From Spirochaetota bacterium (GTDB taxonomy: Bacteria; Spirochaetota; Brachyspiria; Brachyspirales; JACRPF01): DNA of 64,000 bases. Position 1 is the stretch's first letter; every line of letters begins with the position of its first letter. The position numbers and the translations under genes are program-made. Under the pieces are notes generated by a model that saw nothing but the letters and a program-made list of their open reading frames with translations, did no database searches and was not told where the DNA came from. Positions 34,363-43,546 of the stretch are shown one piece after another. The DNA is taken from positions 62,001 through 126,000 of the forward strand of contig JACRPF010000014.1 in assembly GCA_016214035.1 (NCBI GenBank). Reading direction: 5' to 3'.

Positions 34363-37218
34363 TTATGCTAGAATGTGGACATTCCCGCTTTCATTCACGC
34401 TGCCGTCGTCATTGACCCTGAGCGTGTAGATGTTCGACGGTCCTTTCTCCGGACGGGTGACGCCGTAGAACGTGTCGGCGATTGTTGCGGTGATCTCGTT
34501 GTGCGTTATGACGAGGAATTGCGTTTTTTCGGAGAACTGTTTTACGATTTCCTTAAACCGCACTACGTTCGCCGCGTCAAGCGCCGCGTCGGCCTCGTCA
34601 AGTATGCAGAACGGCGAGGGGTGATAGCGGAATATTGCGAATACCAGTGAGAGTCCTATCATCGAACGTTCGCCGCCGGAATTGGAAACGATGTTTTCCC
34701 GTTTGCTGCCTTTCTGCTGCACGAAGATGTCGATGCCCGTTTCAAGCAGATTGTTCTCGTCGGTGAGCGTAAGACCGGCGCGGCTGCCGGGGAAGAGGTA
34801 ATCGAATATCTCGCGGAAATTCTTATCAACCTCTTCGAAGGTCTTTTTGAAGAGTATGGTGGCTTCGCGGTTGCTCTCGTCAATGACGTTGAGTATCTCA
34901 ACGCGCGCTTTCTCGAGGTCTTCCTTCTGGCGGGTGAGGAATTCAAAGCGCTCTTTCGCCTCGGCGAATTCGTCCAGCGCCATTTCGTTGATGGCCCCGA
35001 GGTCGCGGATCTGGTTCTTGAGCTTCTCGATCTTCTCGCGTATCTTGTCCTCGTCGATGGCTTTTTCAAGCGCCTGCTTTTCGAACTCCTTGAGGTCGGT
35101 GGCGTGATTCTCGTAGAAGCTGGTATAGATGCCGTCGATCTTCGCGTGAATGTCGATGAGTCGTTCATTGATGCGCGCGAGGTTTTCGCGTATCTCGTCG
35201 AGTTTACGCACCCGCTGCGTGATGCCGGTCTCGTAGGAACTGATGTTGCCTTCGGCCGCCTTGAGCTCCTTGGTCCGTTCCTTGAACTCTTTATCAAGCG
35301 CGCTGTGTTTTTCTTTGAGTTCCAGAAGGCGCTGATTGCCGGTGGTGTGCTCGTTCTCGAGGTTCTTGAGCGTCATATCGAGCTTTTCGATGCGCGCCGC
35401 CCATGCGGCAATTTCCTGTTCAACCTCGGCGCGTTCTTTCATCACGCGTTCGTAGCCGGATTCCACGTTGCCATGGCGTTCCATCATCTGCGCGCTGGTG
35501 ACCGCGATCTCGGCTATTCTGCCGTTGGCGCGTTCAATTGTCTCCTGCGCTGCGACGATAGCCGCGCGTGCCGCTTCCGTCTCTTTCTCCAGCCGGTTGA
35601 TATCGAATTCGGCTACTGCGATCTCCTGGTCGATGGTCTCCTTGCGGCGGTAGGTTCCTTCTTTATCGAAGAGGAGTTCAACGAACGGGTCTTTTATCTT
35701 TATATATTCCTCGAAAATCTGTCTGAGGAATTTTGTGTCGCGTCGTTCCACCTCGAGGCGTTCTTTCAGCTTTGCGACGAACTCGACAAGTCGCTGATAG
35801 TTCACATCGCTGAACGTGGTGAGCACGCCGATCTCTTCGAATTCGCCGATGCGCGACGCCTTGCCTTCAAGCGATGAGAGAATATTCGTGAACCCTATCT
35901 CGATGTCATGTTCGATCTTGTCCTTATTCTGATACACGGACAGATGTTCGATGTCCTTTTTCTTGACGTCGATTTCGGCGATGATCTTGTCGATGAGTTC
36001 CTTCTGCTTGATGCGTGCGTCCTGCACCTTGGCGCGGAGCACTTCCATTTCAGCGGCAATCTCGGTGAGCCGCTGGCGGTTCGTGTCGATGCGGCGGCGT
36101 TCCTCGTCGATGCGCGCCTGTTCGCGTTCCTGTTCCGCACCGAGTGTCGACATGGTGTCTTTGATGACCACACGCTCGTTCTCAAATGCCCGCATCTCGT
36201 CGTTGCAGGCGTTGAACTTTTCCTGGAGTTTCTCATGGCGCTTGCGCGACTCGTCGAGGTCGGAGACGGTGTTCGCCTTCTGCCCGTTGAGCGAGTTTAC
36301 GTCGCGCTGAATGTGCGTCATCTCATTGAAGACTTCGAACCGCTGCTTATCGATGCGCGCGGTGTCGGCCTTCAGCTGGTCGTAGCGTTCCACCTCGCTC
36401 TTTTTGCGGTCGCCGAACTCGGTGAATTCTTTTTCCAGCGTCTCGCGCCGTGTGTTGAGTTCAACCATATCCGCGGCAAGTGATGTCTCAGCCGCGCGCG
36501 CTTTGAAGACCAGATGCAGATTGAGGTCTATCATCGCCTTCTTTTTTTCGTCGTTCATGCGGTAGAATCGTTCCGTGCGTTCGGCCTGTTCCTTGAGCTG
36601 CCGGTACTGTTTTTCAACTTCACGGAGCGTGGTGCGCGTTTTGTCGAGATTCGCTTCCGACTCTTCGAGTTTCCTGAGCGCGTCTTTGCGCCGCTCGATG
36701 TATTTGCTGATACCCGCCGCTTCTTCGATGATCTGCCGGCGTTCGATGGGATTCTGTTCGACGATCTTGTCAACCGTTCCCTGTTTTATCACCGAATAGG
36801 CGTTCCTGCCGAGGCCGGTGCCGAGGAAAAGCTCGGTGAGGTCTTTGAGTCTGACCGGTTCGTCGTTGATGTATACGTTGCTTTCACCGGACCGGAAATA
36901 CTCGCGCTTCACGGTGACTTCGGGTGTTTCGTAGGGGAGCCAGCGGCTTTCGTTGTCGAGGGTAAGCGATACCATCGCAAAGCCCATGCGCTTCTTTTCA
37001 TCGGTGCCGCGGAAGATGAGCCCTTCAAGTCCTTCCTCGCGATGCACACGGAGCGACGTGGCGCTCTGTTCGCCGAGTATCCACATGAACGCTTCGACGA
37101 TATTGCTTTTACCCGAACCGTTTGGTCCGAGCACAACAGTGACGCCTTTGTTGAAGTCTATGGACGTTTCATCGGCGAACGTCTTGAATCCATACATTGA
37201 AAGGCGCTTTATGAACAT
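34363..37218 (-). CDS. smc: Chromosome segregation SMC ATPase, short form
   Basis: 951 residues, against ~1150-1200 in most bacteria. Walker A is at residues 31-39 (GPNGSGKSN), the signature at ~846 (NSGGERSMIGLSLVFAIF) and Walker B at ~870 (FCILDEADAALD). Two long coiled coils rich in Lys, Glu and Arg lie between them. The centre (~425-545) contains EEIGVLTTFSDVNYQRLVEF and DPFVELLFDKEG but not the usual Gly-rich SMC hinge motifs, so the hinge appears small or highly diverged. Short SMC proteins are, as I recall, known in spirochaetes, which supports that placement. It should organise and segregate chromosomes with ScpA/ScpB, which are not in this window. The ATG has only a weak binding site. 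Confidence 0.93.
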   Translation of the reverse strand: MFIKRLSMYGFKTFADETSIDFNKGVTVVLGPNGSGKSNIVEAFMWILGEQSATSLRVHREEGLEGLIFRGTDEKKRMGFAMVSLTLDNESRWLPYETPEVTVKREYFRSGESNVYINDEPVRLKDLTELFLGTGLGRNAYSVIKQGTVDKIVEQNPIERRQIIEEAAGISKYIERRKDALRKLEESEANLDKTRTTLREVEKQYRQLKEQAERTERFYRMNDEKKKAMIDLNLHLVFKARAAETSLAADMVELNTRRETLEKEFTEFGDRKKSEVERYDQLKADTARIDKQRFEVFNEMTHIQRDVNSLNGQKANTVSDLDESRKRHEKLQEKFNACNDEMRAFENERVVIKDTMSTLGAEQEREQARIDEERRRIDTNRQRLTEIAAEMEVLRAKVQDARIKQKELIDKIIAEIDVKKKDIEHLSVYQNKDKIEHDIEIGFTNILSSLEGKASRIGEFEEIGVLTTFSDVNYQRLVEFVAKLKERLEVERRDTKFLRQIFEEYIKIKDPFVELLFDKEGTYRRKETIDQEIAVAEFDINRLEKETEAARAAIVAAQETIERANGRIAEIAVTSAQMMERHGNVESGYERVMKERAEVEQEIAAWAARIEKLDMTLKNLENEHTTGNQRLLELKEKHSALDKEFKERTKELKAAEGNISSYETGITQRVRKLDEIRENLARINERLIDIHAKIDGIYTSFYENHATDLKEFEKQALEKAIDEDKIREKIEKLKNQIRDLGAINEMALDEFAEAKERFEFLTRQKEDLEKARVEILNVIDESNREATILFKKTFEEVDKNFREIFDYLFPGSRAGLTLTDENNLLETGIDIFVQQKGSKRENIVSNSGGERSMIGLSLVFAIFRYHPSPFCILDEADAALDAANVVRFKEIVKQFSEKTQFLVITHNEITATIADTFYGVTRPEKGPSNIYTLRVNDDGSVNESGNVHILA

Positions 37219-37325
37219 CAGTAATCCGTTGTATCACGTTGTCGGAAATCGGAGCAGCGGTGTATATTACCACAATTATTTAAAAAGACAACGGGCGCTG
37301 AGCTGCGGCAGAATACAGCGTTTTT

Positions 37326-38408
37326 TCAGTATTTTCCGTATTCCTCAACCGCTTCGACCATGGCTTTGATGTTCGCCGTAGGCACTTCAGGTTCAAGCAC
37401 ATGTGTAGGAGCAAGACAGAGCCCGCCGTTCTCTCCAACGGTGCTGATGAGCCGTCGTATCTCGTTCTTGACGTCGCTTGGAGTCCCGAACGGCATGACC
37501 TGCTGCGTGCCGATGACGCCCCAGAATGAGAGGTCACGGCCGTATTCACGCTTCACCCAAGCTGCGTCCATACATTCCGGCTGCACCGGGTTAAGAATAT
37601 CAAGGCCTATCTCGATAAGATCGGGGATGATGGCGCGGATGTCGCCGTCGCTGTGATACCAGATGAGCACTGACGGGTTGATGCGTTTCGCTGTGTCGAT
37701 ATACGCCTTGAGCCGCGGTTTGAAAAGTCTGCGCCAGAACTCGGGCGAGAACATCATGCCGGTCTGTGTGCCCACATCGTCGCCAAGGCGAAGCACATCG
37801 ATGCCGGCGGAAACAGACTCGCGTACAACGTTGATGTTCACATTGAACACTTTTTCTATCAAAGCTTCACACCAGTCGATATTCAGATACATGTCAGAAA
37901 GGAACGCCTCCATGCCGCGTATCTGCCATACGGTCTCAAAGGTGTGTCCGGAAAATGCCGTTACCGCATAGCCGTCTTTATGGAGCGCTTCGGTCTGCGT
38001 CTGTGCTTCATCCCATCGATAGTGGGCCCCGCAGTCGGGCATGGGATAATCTTCTATTTCACGGAGCGATGAAGCGTTTACCAGCGGAGATTCCATATGC
38101 GTGAAATGCATGAAGCTCCCTGCCTGATGACCGATGCCCCATTCATCAATGTCCACTTTGTTCTCAAAGGTACGCCCTGCATAATAGCGAGAATAATCAT
38201 TCGGCCGGACACTTTTTTTCATACCCACATTTCTGGTCCCGATGTTCGCGTGATGGTGCACGCTTTCCAGATATGCGTACGGATCGCTGCCCGTCTCAGT
38301 GCGTATCTTGTCGGCAAGTGCAGCGGTGAAGCTGTATTCGAACGGCACAAATTCCGGCTGCTGTCGTTTCATCGCGCGTATCATATTCTCACGATAGGTG
38401 ATAGACAT
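37326..38408 (-). CDS. Uroporphyrinogen decarboxylase-superfamily protein (UroD-like)
   Basis: About 360 residues from the ATG at 38408, which has AGGAG upstream; reading back to 38564 would add an unrelated leader through the regulatory region. The fold is the UroD/cobamide methyltransferase barrel: YRENMIRAMKRQQPEFVPFEY, HTFETVWQIRGMEAFLSDM, GDDVGTQTGMMFSPEFWRRLFKPRL and LIWYHSDGDIRAIIPDLIEIGLDILNPVQP. In the methyltransferase branch this position has HxC for zinc; here it is HSD. The role is therefore unknown, and true haem synthesis is unlikely. It is divergent from an AraC regulator, a common arrangement for these proteins beside sugar or methyl-group metabolism genes. Confidence 0.83.
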   Translation of the reverse strand: MSITYRENMIRAMKRQQPEFVPFEYSFTAALADKIRTETGSDPYAYLESVHHHANIGTRNVGMKKSVRPNDYSRYYAGRTFENKVDIDEWGIGHQAGSFMHFTHMESPLVNASSLREIEDYPMPDCGAHYRWDEAQTQTEALHKDGYAVTAFSGHTFETVWQIRGMEAFLSDMYLNIDWCEALIEKVFNVNINVVRESVSAGIDVLRLGDDVGTQTGMMFSPEFWRRLFKPRLKAYIDTAKRINPSVLIWYHSDGDIRAIIPDLIEIGLDILNPVQPECMDAAWVKREYGRDLSFWGVIGTQQVMPFGTPSDVKNEIRRLISTVGENGGLCLAPTHVLEPEVPTANIKAMVEAVEEYGKY

Positions 38409-38466
38409 ATTGGGCTCCTGATAAGGTTGTATATTATTAATAACCATATGCAAATATATAGTAAAT

Positions 38467-38513
38467 GGATATATTTTGAGTTCTGATGGACAATTTGGGA
38501 TATATGATATAAT
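38467..38513 (+). promoter_or_regulatory. AraC-gene promoter with direct repeats in the shared control region
   Basis: GGATATAT occurs at 38467-38474 and again at 38498-38505, 31 bases apart (about three helical turns). The second copy runs into an extended -10, TG-a-TATAAT (38505-38513), nine bases before the AraC ATG at 38523. AraC proteins often bind direct repeats at such spacing, so autoregulation and control of the divergent UroD-like gene are plausible. Confidence 0.45.
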
Positions 38514-38522
38514 ATTGATGCT

Positions 38523-39353
38523 ATGGCACAATGGCTGACCGATAGAAGCGTTATCTGCAGACAATTCGGCATTGAACCGCTCGGCGCAGGAAAACAGACT
38601 GTGGCACTGCGGAAGGGCATGACTGAACGCCGGATATTGCCGATGTATGCGGTCATCTACGTTTCCCGCGGTGAAAACTATTTTGAATCTGAGGCAACCG
38701 GAAGACTAACCATTCGTGCCGGGCAGACATATATGCTTTTCCCGGGGCTCTGGCACAAGTACGGCGCATGCGATACCGAGTGGGAGCATTACTGGTTTGT
38801 CTTTGAAGGTACCATACCGGACATGTACCGTACGAACGGGATGCTTGCACCGTCTGCGCCGGTATATGACACCCCGGGTCTGTCTGCATATCTGCCGCAA
38901 TGGGATGGGTATATACGACTCGCCGCAGATAAACAAGCGGGATATCTGGAACACATCGCCGTTGGAATAGCGGATGTGCTGGCGTCGGTATTGCTGACGG
39001 GGCAGTCACAGACACCGAAGGGAAATGCCGACGTGGCCGCGGTTGTCAGTGCTATGCAGAAAAATATCGCCGCGATGGAATTCGATCTTGCATCGTTCTG
39101 CGCGGACAGGAGCATCGCATTCGAATATATCCGAAAACGGTTCAGAAAAGAAACCGGTAAAAGTCCGGGTTCATATTTCAAAATGCTGAAAGTGCACGCG
39201 GCGAAGAAACGTCTGGTTGAAAGCGATGAACCGGTGAGCGTAATCGCCGGCAGTCTCGGTTATGACGATCCTTACTACTTCTCGCGGTGGTTTAAAAAAC
39301 ATGAAAAGGTCTCGCCTGCGCATTATCGTTCGGGTTTGCGCAGTTGGGAATAG
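38523..39353 (+). CDS. AraC family transcriptional regulator
   Basis: 276 residues. The N-terminal cupin sensor (~30-120; YAVIYVSRGENYFESE, TIRAGQTYMLFPGLWHKYGA, EHYWFVFEG) binds a small ligand. The C-terminal pair of helix-turn-helix motifs (~185-270) contains FEYIRKRFRKETGKSPGSYF and VIAGSLGYDDPYYFSRWFKK, the AraC signature, and ends in SPAHYRSG. It is divergent from the UroD-like gene and likely controls it. The ATG follows the -10 box closely and has no ribosome binding site. It might also be the activator of the glycosidase operon, but there is no sequence link. It ends with TAG. Confidence 0.93.
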   Translation: MAQWLTDRSVICRQFGIEPLGAGKQTVALRKGMTERRILPMYAVIYVSRGENYFESEATGRLTIRAGQTYMLFPGLWHKYGACDTEWEHYWFVFEGTIPDMYRTNGMLAPSAPVYDTPGLSAYLPQWDGYIRLAADKQAGYLEHIAVGIADVLASVLLTGQSQTPKGNADVAAVVSAMQKNIAAMEFDLASFCADRSIAFEYIRKRFRKETGKSPGSYFKMLKVHAAKKRLVESDEPVSVIAGSLGYDDPYYFSRWFKKHEKVSPAHYRSGLRSWE

Positions 39354-39421
39354 GAGAGTTCACCGCAAAGCTGAAAAAGGTACGTCTGTACGAGGGGATG
39401 ATAGGGGACGGTACTATTTGA

Positions 39422-39449
39422 TTGACAACGAATGCTGTCTTGGTATAAT
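39422..39449 (+). promoter_or_regulatory. Near-perfect sigma-70 promoter of the DUF4139 gene
   Basis: TTGACA (39422-39427), 16 bases and TATAAT (39444-39449), with TGG directly before the -10. Both hexamers are exact consensus. Start near 39456; the GGGAGGG binding site follows at once. Confidence 0.85.
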
Positions 39450-39468
39450 CATCGGGAGGGTAATAAGT

Positions 39469-41286
39469 ATGATAATGAAAAATCTTTCTCTGTGTCTTGC
39501 GTGTATTGTGTTGGCAACCGGCCTCGTTTTCGCGGCAAAAAGCGAGGAGGTCGTTGTATCGAAAATAGACCGCGTCATGGTGTATCGTGACCGGGCGTTT
39601 GTAACGCGTGTTGCACGGTTATCCGTCGGGGCTGCCGGTGTCGTCGATGCCGTTTTCCCCGGGCTGCCGAATCTGCTTGCCGATGATTCGGTACGGGCAA
39701 AGGTTACTCCCGCAACGGTTAAGATACTCGATGTGCAGGTGAAGAGCGTTAGTCATGAACAGGCGGCCGATCCCAAAGCGCAGGTCCTGCAGGAACGTCT
39801 GCAGGGCCTTGATGAGGAGAAGGGTAGGATAGAAAGCAGATTGCGCGTATTATCCATTGAAAACGATTATCTCGACGGCGTTCGCAAAAGTTATCTCAAC
39901 GCTTTTAGCGGTTTGCGTCCGAAATCGGCGGGCGGCGGGGACGAATCTCCGGCGCGTCCATCGGTGCAGGAACTCGATGCGCTGCTGAAATTTCTTGTCG
40001 ATAAGCATCAATCAAACGCACTTGCCGTTCAGCGTGAGCAGAAATCGCTGCAGACGCTTCTTGTGCGCATCGGTGTTGTCAAGCACGACCTCGCGCAGCT
40101 GGAATCCGGCGGCGGGCGGGAGACAAAAACGGTTCGCGTGACCGTCGAGACCGCGGGCGCTCCCGTTGAGATCGAACTCGCCTATCAGATCATGAGCGTT
40201 GAATGGAGTCCGGGTTACGATATACGCGTACTGCTTGATGAGAAAAAGACCGAGTTTACCGGTTACGGTGTTGTTTCGCAATCGAGCGGCGAGGATTGGT
40301 TGCAGGCACAAATAGGATTTTCCACGGCTGTTCCGGCTGTGCGCGGATGGGTGCCCGACCTCGTTCCGGTCTATGCGATTCCGCAGGCGAATCTGCCTTC
40401 GGATCGCAGGAGCACGGCAGGCGGCAGACGTCTCGCAACGCAGCAGGAGGCAAACCGCATGCTCCTTGACAATGTTGCGGAGAAGGAATCCGGTGGAGCG
40501 GGCGGTGACGGCTCGTTGACTGAAACGTCATCCTCCGGTGACGGGCGCGCGGGATCGCTTGTATTCACGGTACCCAAGCGCGCCGATATTCCGAGCGACG
40601 GTTCGCCGCATCGCACCATGCTCTCCCTCGATACGTTTCCCGTCCGGTTCGAATATCTGTGTGTTCCCAAGCTTTCCCCGCACGCATTCCTGCAGGCGGT
40701 GGGATCCAACACGCTTACCACACCCATACTCCGCGGCAATCTGAACATATTCCTCGGGGGTGATTTCGTTGGTTCGTCGTTCACCGAGAACATACTTCCC
40801 GGCGAACCGTTCGAGCTCACCCTGAGTGTGAACGAGAACATCCGGGTAACTCGAACACTCGAGGAGCGGGAGGAGAAAACGAGCGGACTGCTCGGAGACC
40901 GTATCCGCAGTACGTTCACGTTCAATATAAAGGTTGAGAATTATACCGGCAGCGAAATAGTCATGAATATCCTCGATCAGGTTCCCGTAAGCGGCACGGA
41001 GGATGTCACTGTCGAAGGGTTCGTATTCTCACGGGAACCGGTGATACGGAATAAGCAGGGAATTGTCAAATGGCAGTTGTCGATGAAACCAAAGGAGACG
41101 GTAAATATTACCTTCTCATTCACAGTGAGTGCGCCTAAGGACAAGGGTTTGGCTTTTATTCGCACCGCGCTGCCGCCATCAGTATATTTACAGCAGCTGA
41201 ATGAAGTCAAAGGGAAGAAAGATATCGAGCAGGATTTTAATTTCGAGAAGAAGGCCGCTCCGGGGATGAGGATGAAACAGTATTGA
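39469..41286 (+). CDS. Exported DUF4139-family protein (mucoidy-inhibitor MuiA-like)
   Basis: 605 residues from the ATG at 39469, which has GGGAGGG upstream and opens a signal peptide (LSLCLACIVLATGLVFA); an earlier frame start at 39262 lies inside the AraC gene and is rejected. The N-terminal DUF4140-like part (~25-130; VSKIDRVMVYRDRAFVTRVARL) is followed by a coiled coil, then the DUF4139 region (ELAYQIMSVEWSPGYDIRVLL, FTGYGVVSQSSGEDW, FEYLCVPKLSPHAFLQA) and the closing strands with KWQLSMKPKETVNITFSFTV. Proteins of this family occur in the envelope of many Gram-negatives; function is unproven. The strong promoter suggests high constitutive expression. Confidence 0.85.
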   Translation: MIMKNLSLCLACIVLATGLVFAAKSEEVVVSKIDRVMVYRDRAFVTRVARLSVGAAGVVDAVFPGLPNLLADDSVRAKVTPATVKILDVQVKSVSHEQAADPKAQVLQERLQGLDEEKGRIESRLRVLSIENDYLDGVRKSYLNAFSGLRPKSAGGGDESPARPSVQELDALLKFLVDKHQSNALAVQREQKSLQTLLVRIGVVKHDLAQLESGGGRETKTVRVTVETAGAPVEIELAYQIMSVEWSPGYDIRVLLDEKKTEFTGYGVVSQSSGEDWLQAQIGFSTAVPAVRGWVPDLVPVYAIPQANLPSDRRSTAGGRRLATQQEANRMLLDNVAEKESGGAGGDGSLTETSSSGDGRAGSLVFTVPKRADIPSDGSPHRTMLSLDTFPVRFEYLCVPKLSPHAFLQAVGSNTLTTPILRGNLNIFLGGDFVGSSFTENILPGEPFELTLSVNENIRVTRTLEEREEKTSGLLGDRIRSTFTFNIKVENYTGSEIVMNILDQVPVSGTEDVTVEGFVFSREPVIRNKQGIVKWQLSMKPKETVNITFSFTVSAPKDKGLAFIRTALPPSVYLQQLNEVKGKKDIEQDFNFEKKAAPGMRMKQY

Positions 41287-41441
41287 ATATCACCGCGAAT
41301 AGCGGAAATGTGTTTCGGCGGTACAGCGTTTTCTTCGGACAATACGGGTCTTGTGGATATTTGTGAATATCGAGGTCGGATGCAGATTGTATTAAAATGT
41401 AGTATACTGATCGAAAGGCTGCAGTAGAAAAGGAGCAAACC

Positions 41442-42395
41442 GTGGAAGACATACGCGCATGGGGCGATTCCGTCGCCGTCGGAGTTGAAAAAGCATTCAT
41501 TGGAAAGCGTCAGGTCATCGAAAAAATACTGGTATCCGTGCTGGCGCGCGGGCATGTATTGCTCGAAGACGTACCGGGTGTCGGCAAGACGGTGCTCGCG
41601 CATTCGCTTGCACGGGCGCTTGGCGGAAGTTTCAAGCGCATACAATGTACGCCGGACCTGTTACCCGCAGATATCATCGGCGTTTCCATCTATAATCAGC
41701 AGGAAGGACGTTTCCGGTTCCGGCGCGGTCCGCTGCACGCATCGTTCGTGCTTGTCGATGAGATCAACCGGGCGACACCGCGAACGCAGTCGGCGCTCCT
41801 TGAGGCGATGGCTGAAGGGCAGGTGAGTGTCGAGGGTAAGCGCATGTAGCTGCCCAAACCGTTCTTTCTCATCGCAACCGAAAATCCAATCGAGTTTGAA
41901 GGCACGTTCCCGCTGCCCGAAGCGCAGAAAGACCGATTTTTGCTCTCGCTCGACATCGGCTATCCGGCGCGTGTGGCCGAGGAGAATATCCTTGAGATGC
42001 AGCGTCGCACCACGCATCCGGTGTTCGATGTGAACGCGGTTTCCGACACCGAAACGCTTTTGAAACATCAGGAAAAAGTCGTCAGTGTCCATATGGACGC
42101 ACGCATACGCGGTTACATCATGGATATCGTGGAAAAGACACGCGCCGATGTGCGTTTCAGGCTCGGTGTTTCTCCGCGCGGAACGCTCGCGCTTTACGCG
42201 TCGTGTCAGGCGCTTGCGGCGCTTCGCGGACGCAATTACATCGTTCCCGAGGATGTCAAGGAACTCGTGGTCCCGGTATTCTCAAAACGCGTGCTTCTGA
42301 AGCCGGACTATCTCATGAAAGGCCACACTACCGCTGAAGCGCTTGCCGGCGTGCTTGAGTCCATACCCATGCCGGTGCTCAAGGAAAAGGTGTGA
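41442..42395 (+). pseudogene. MoxR family AAA+ ATPase interrupted by an in-frame amber codon
   Basis: One continuous reading frame of 317 codons with TAG at codon 136 (41847-41849). The first part (41442-41849) has Walker A (DVPGVGKT, ~43-50), [10 protein letters not shown] and Walker B ([10 protein letters not shown], ~102-111). The second part (41850-42395) carries sensor 1 (FFLIATENPIE), PLPEAQKDRF and the helical lid, so each half is incomplete alone. MoxR homologues read straight through this point with VxGxxxxLPxPFxxIATxNP, and the codon after TAG continues the family sequence exactly. The GTG start has AAGGAG upstream. Since TAG is an ordinary stop for several genes here, the codon is a nonsense mutation, a sequencing or assembly error, or is read through. 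The downstream DUF58 gene overlaps its end (GTGA). Confidence 0.85.
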
Positions 42396-43546
42396 CCGCT
42401 CGAAAGGTCATCGTACTCTTCGTCTGCGCCGTATGTTTTCTACTTATACCTGTGCGCGGTGTGCAATGGCTCGCGTTGACGTTTTTTGTCGTCATAATCC
42501 TGTCCTACATATACTCAAAAGCGATGTTCGTTTTTTTCTCCGTGCGGCACCGGTATCCATTACTGCGCACGTACCGGTATCAGGATGTGGAACTCTCACT
42601 CATCCTCGAGAACAAAAGCCCCATACCGTTCCATCACGTGACGGTCATCTTTCCCTGCGGCCTTTATGAAAGGAACAAATCCACGGTCATGGCGCTGCGC
42701 GCGGGTGAGCGGAAGGATTTCCAATACCGTCTCATCTGTGATAAGCGCGGCGAGTACCGAATCGGCCCCGTGCGTGCGAAGGGCGGTGACCCGCTCGGGC
42801 TTTTTCCGTGGGAAAAACTGTACAACGAGATAACCACCGTCATCGTGTATCCGGCGCTGTATGATGTGGCGCTCATCAATAATAAAGGACTACCGTCCGG
42901 AAACCTGCGCATCGCCAACCCGATGTACGAGGACGTTACCCGTTACCGCTCGATACGCGATTACATGCCCGGTGACGACCCGCGCATCATCAGCTGGAAA
43001 GTCACCGCGCGTACCGGCAAGCTTGCGTCACTCCAGTATCTGCCGGTGTTCTATTTTCCGGTCATCATCGTACTCAATATAACGGCTGCGCATTATCCGC
43101 TCAAGCACCGGCATTCTCTCGTCGAACGTGCCATTGAGACTGCGGCGTCGCTTGCGCGGTATGCGGTGTCGCTCAGTCAGGGCGTGGGGCTTGTCACCAC
43201 GGGAAAGCGCGGGCTTGCCAATGAACATTTCTATGTCCCTGTCGGTTACGGGCATCAGCATGTCGTAACTATTCTCGAAACGCTTGCCTGCATCAATCTC
43301 GCCGACGGCAACGACGATATACTCACGCACTTTCTCAATCCTGATCTGAGATTGCCGTGGGGGACGCGCTTGTTCTATGTGGGACCCGCCCCCGACGCAT
43401 CACAGATAGACTTTTTCTTCTCGCTCAGGCAGAAAGCGGGAGTCGATATCGGTATTTTCCCGCTCACGTCGCCGAAGGAATCAACGCAGCTGTCGCGGCT
43501 CTTTTCCGTATATGAAGTGAAGGAATTCGGCAATGAGCTCATCTGA
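42392..43546 (+). CDS. DUF58 domain membrane protein
   Basis: 384 residues. Two adjacent N-terminal membrane segments (VIVLFVCAVCFLLIPV, LALTFFVVIILSYIYSK) precede a beta region and the DUF58 core with the signature YRSIRDYMPGDDPRIISWKVTARTG-type stretch (~180-205) and YFPVIIVLNITAAHY, a VWA-like strand. The partner of MoxR ATPases, likely in envelope or metal-centre assembly; exact function is not established. Its GTG start overlaps the moxR stop by four bases, so its translation depends on ribosomes reaching the end of moxR, past the amber codon. It overlaps the next gene by 14 bases. Confidence 0.9.
   Translation: MTARKVIVLFVCAVCFLLIPVRGVQWLALTFFVVIILSYIYSKAMFVFFSVRHRYPLLRTYRYQDVELSLILENKSPIPFHHVTVIFPCGLYERNKSTVMALRAGERKDFQYRLICDKRGEYRIGPVRAKGGDPLGLFPWEKLYNEITTVIVYPALYDVALINNKGLPSGNLRIANPMYEDVTRYRSIRDYMPGDDPRIISWKVTARTGKLASLQYLPVFYFPVIIVLNITAAHYPLKHRHSLVERAIETAASLARYAVSLSQGVGLVTTGKRGLANEHFYVPVGYGHQHVVTILETLACINLADGNDDILTHFLNPDLRLPWGTRLFYVGPAPDASQIDFFFSLRQKAGVDIGIFPLTSPKESTQLSRLFSVYEVKEFGNELI

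Noticed and set aside
37300-37326. Terminator between the UroD-like gene and smc
   Set aside because: The CGCTG/CAGCG pairing is only five bases with a 15-base loop and the T run faces the wrong strand for the minus-strand genes.
38409-38564. 52-residue N-terminal extension of the UroD-like protein
   Set aside because: It covers the divergent control region; the ATG at 38408 has AGGAG and fits the family start.
39262-39468. Upstream extension of the DUF4139 protein
   Set aside because: It lies inside the AraC coding region and runs through the promoter; the ATG at 39469 has GGGAGGG and begins a signal peptide.
41442-42395. Genome-wide TAG recoding as the reason for the interrupted moxR
   Set aside because: Several other genes in the window end naturally at TAG with family-correct lengths, so TAG still means stop.
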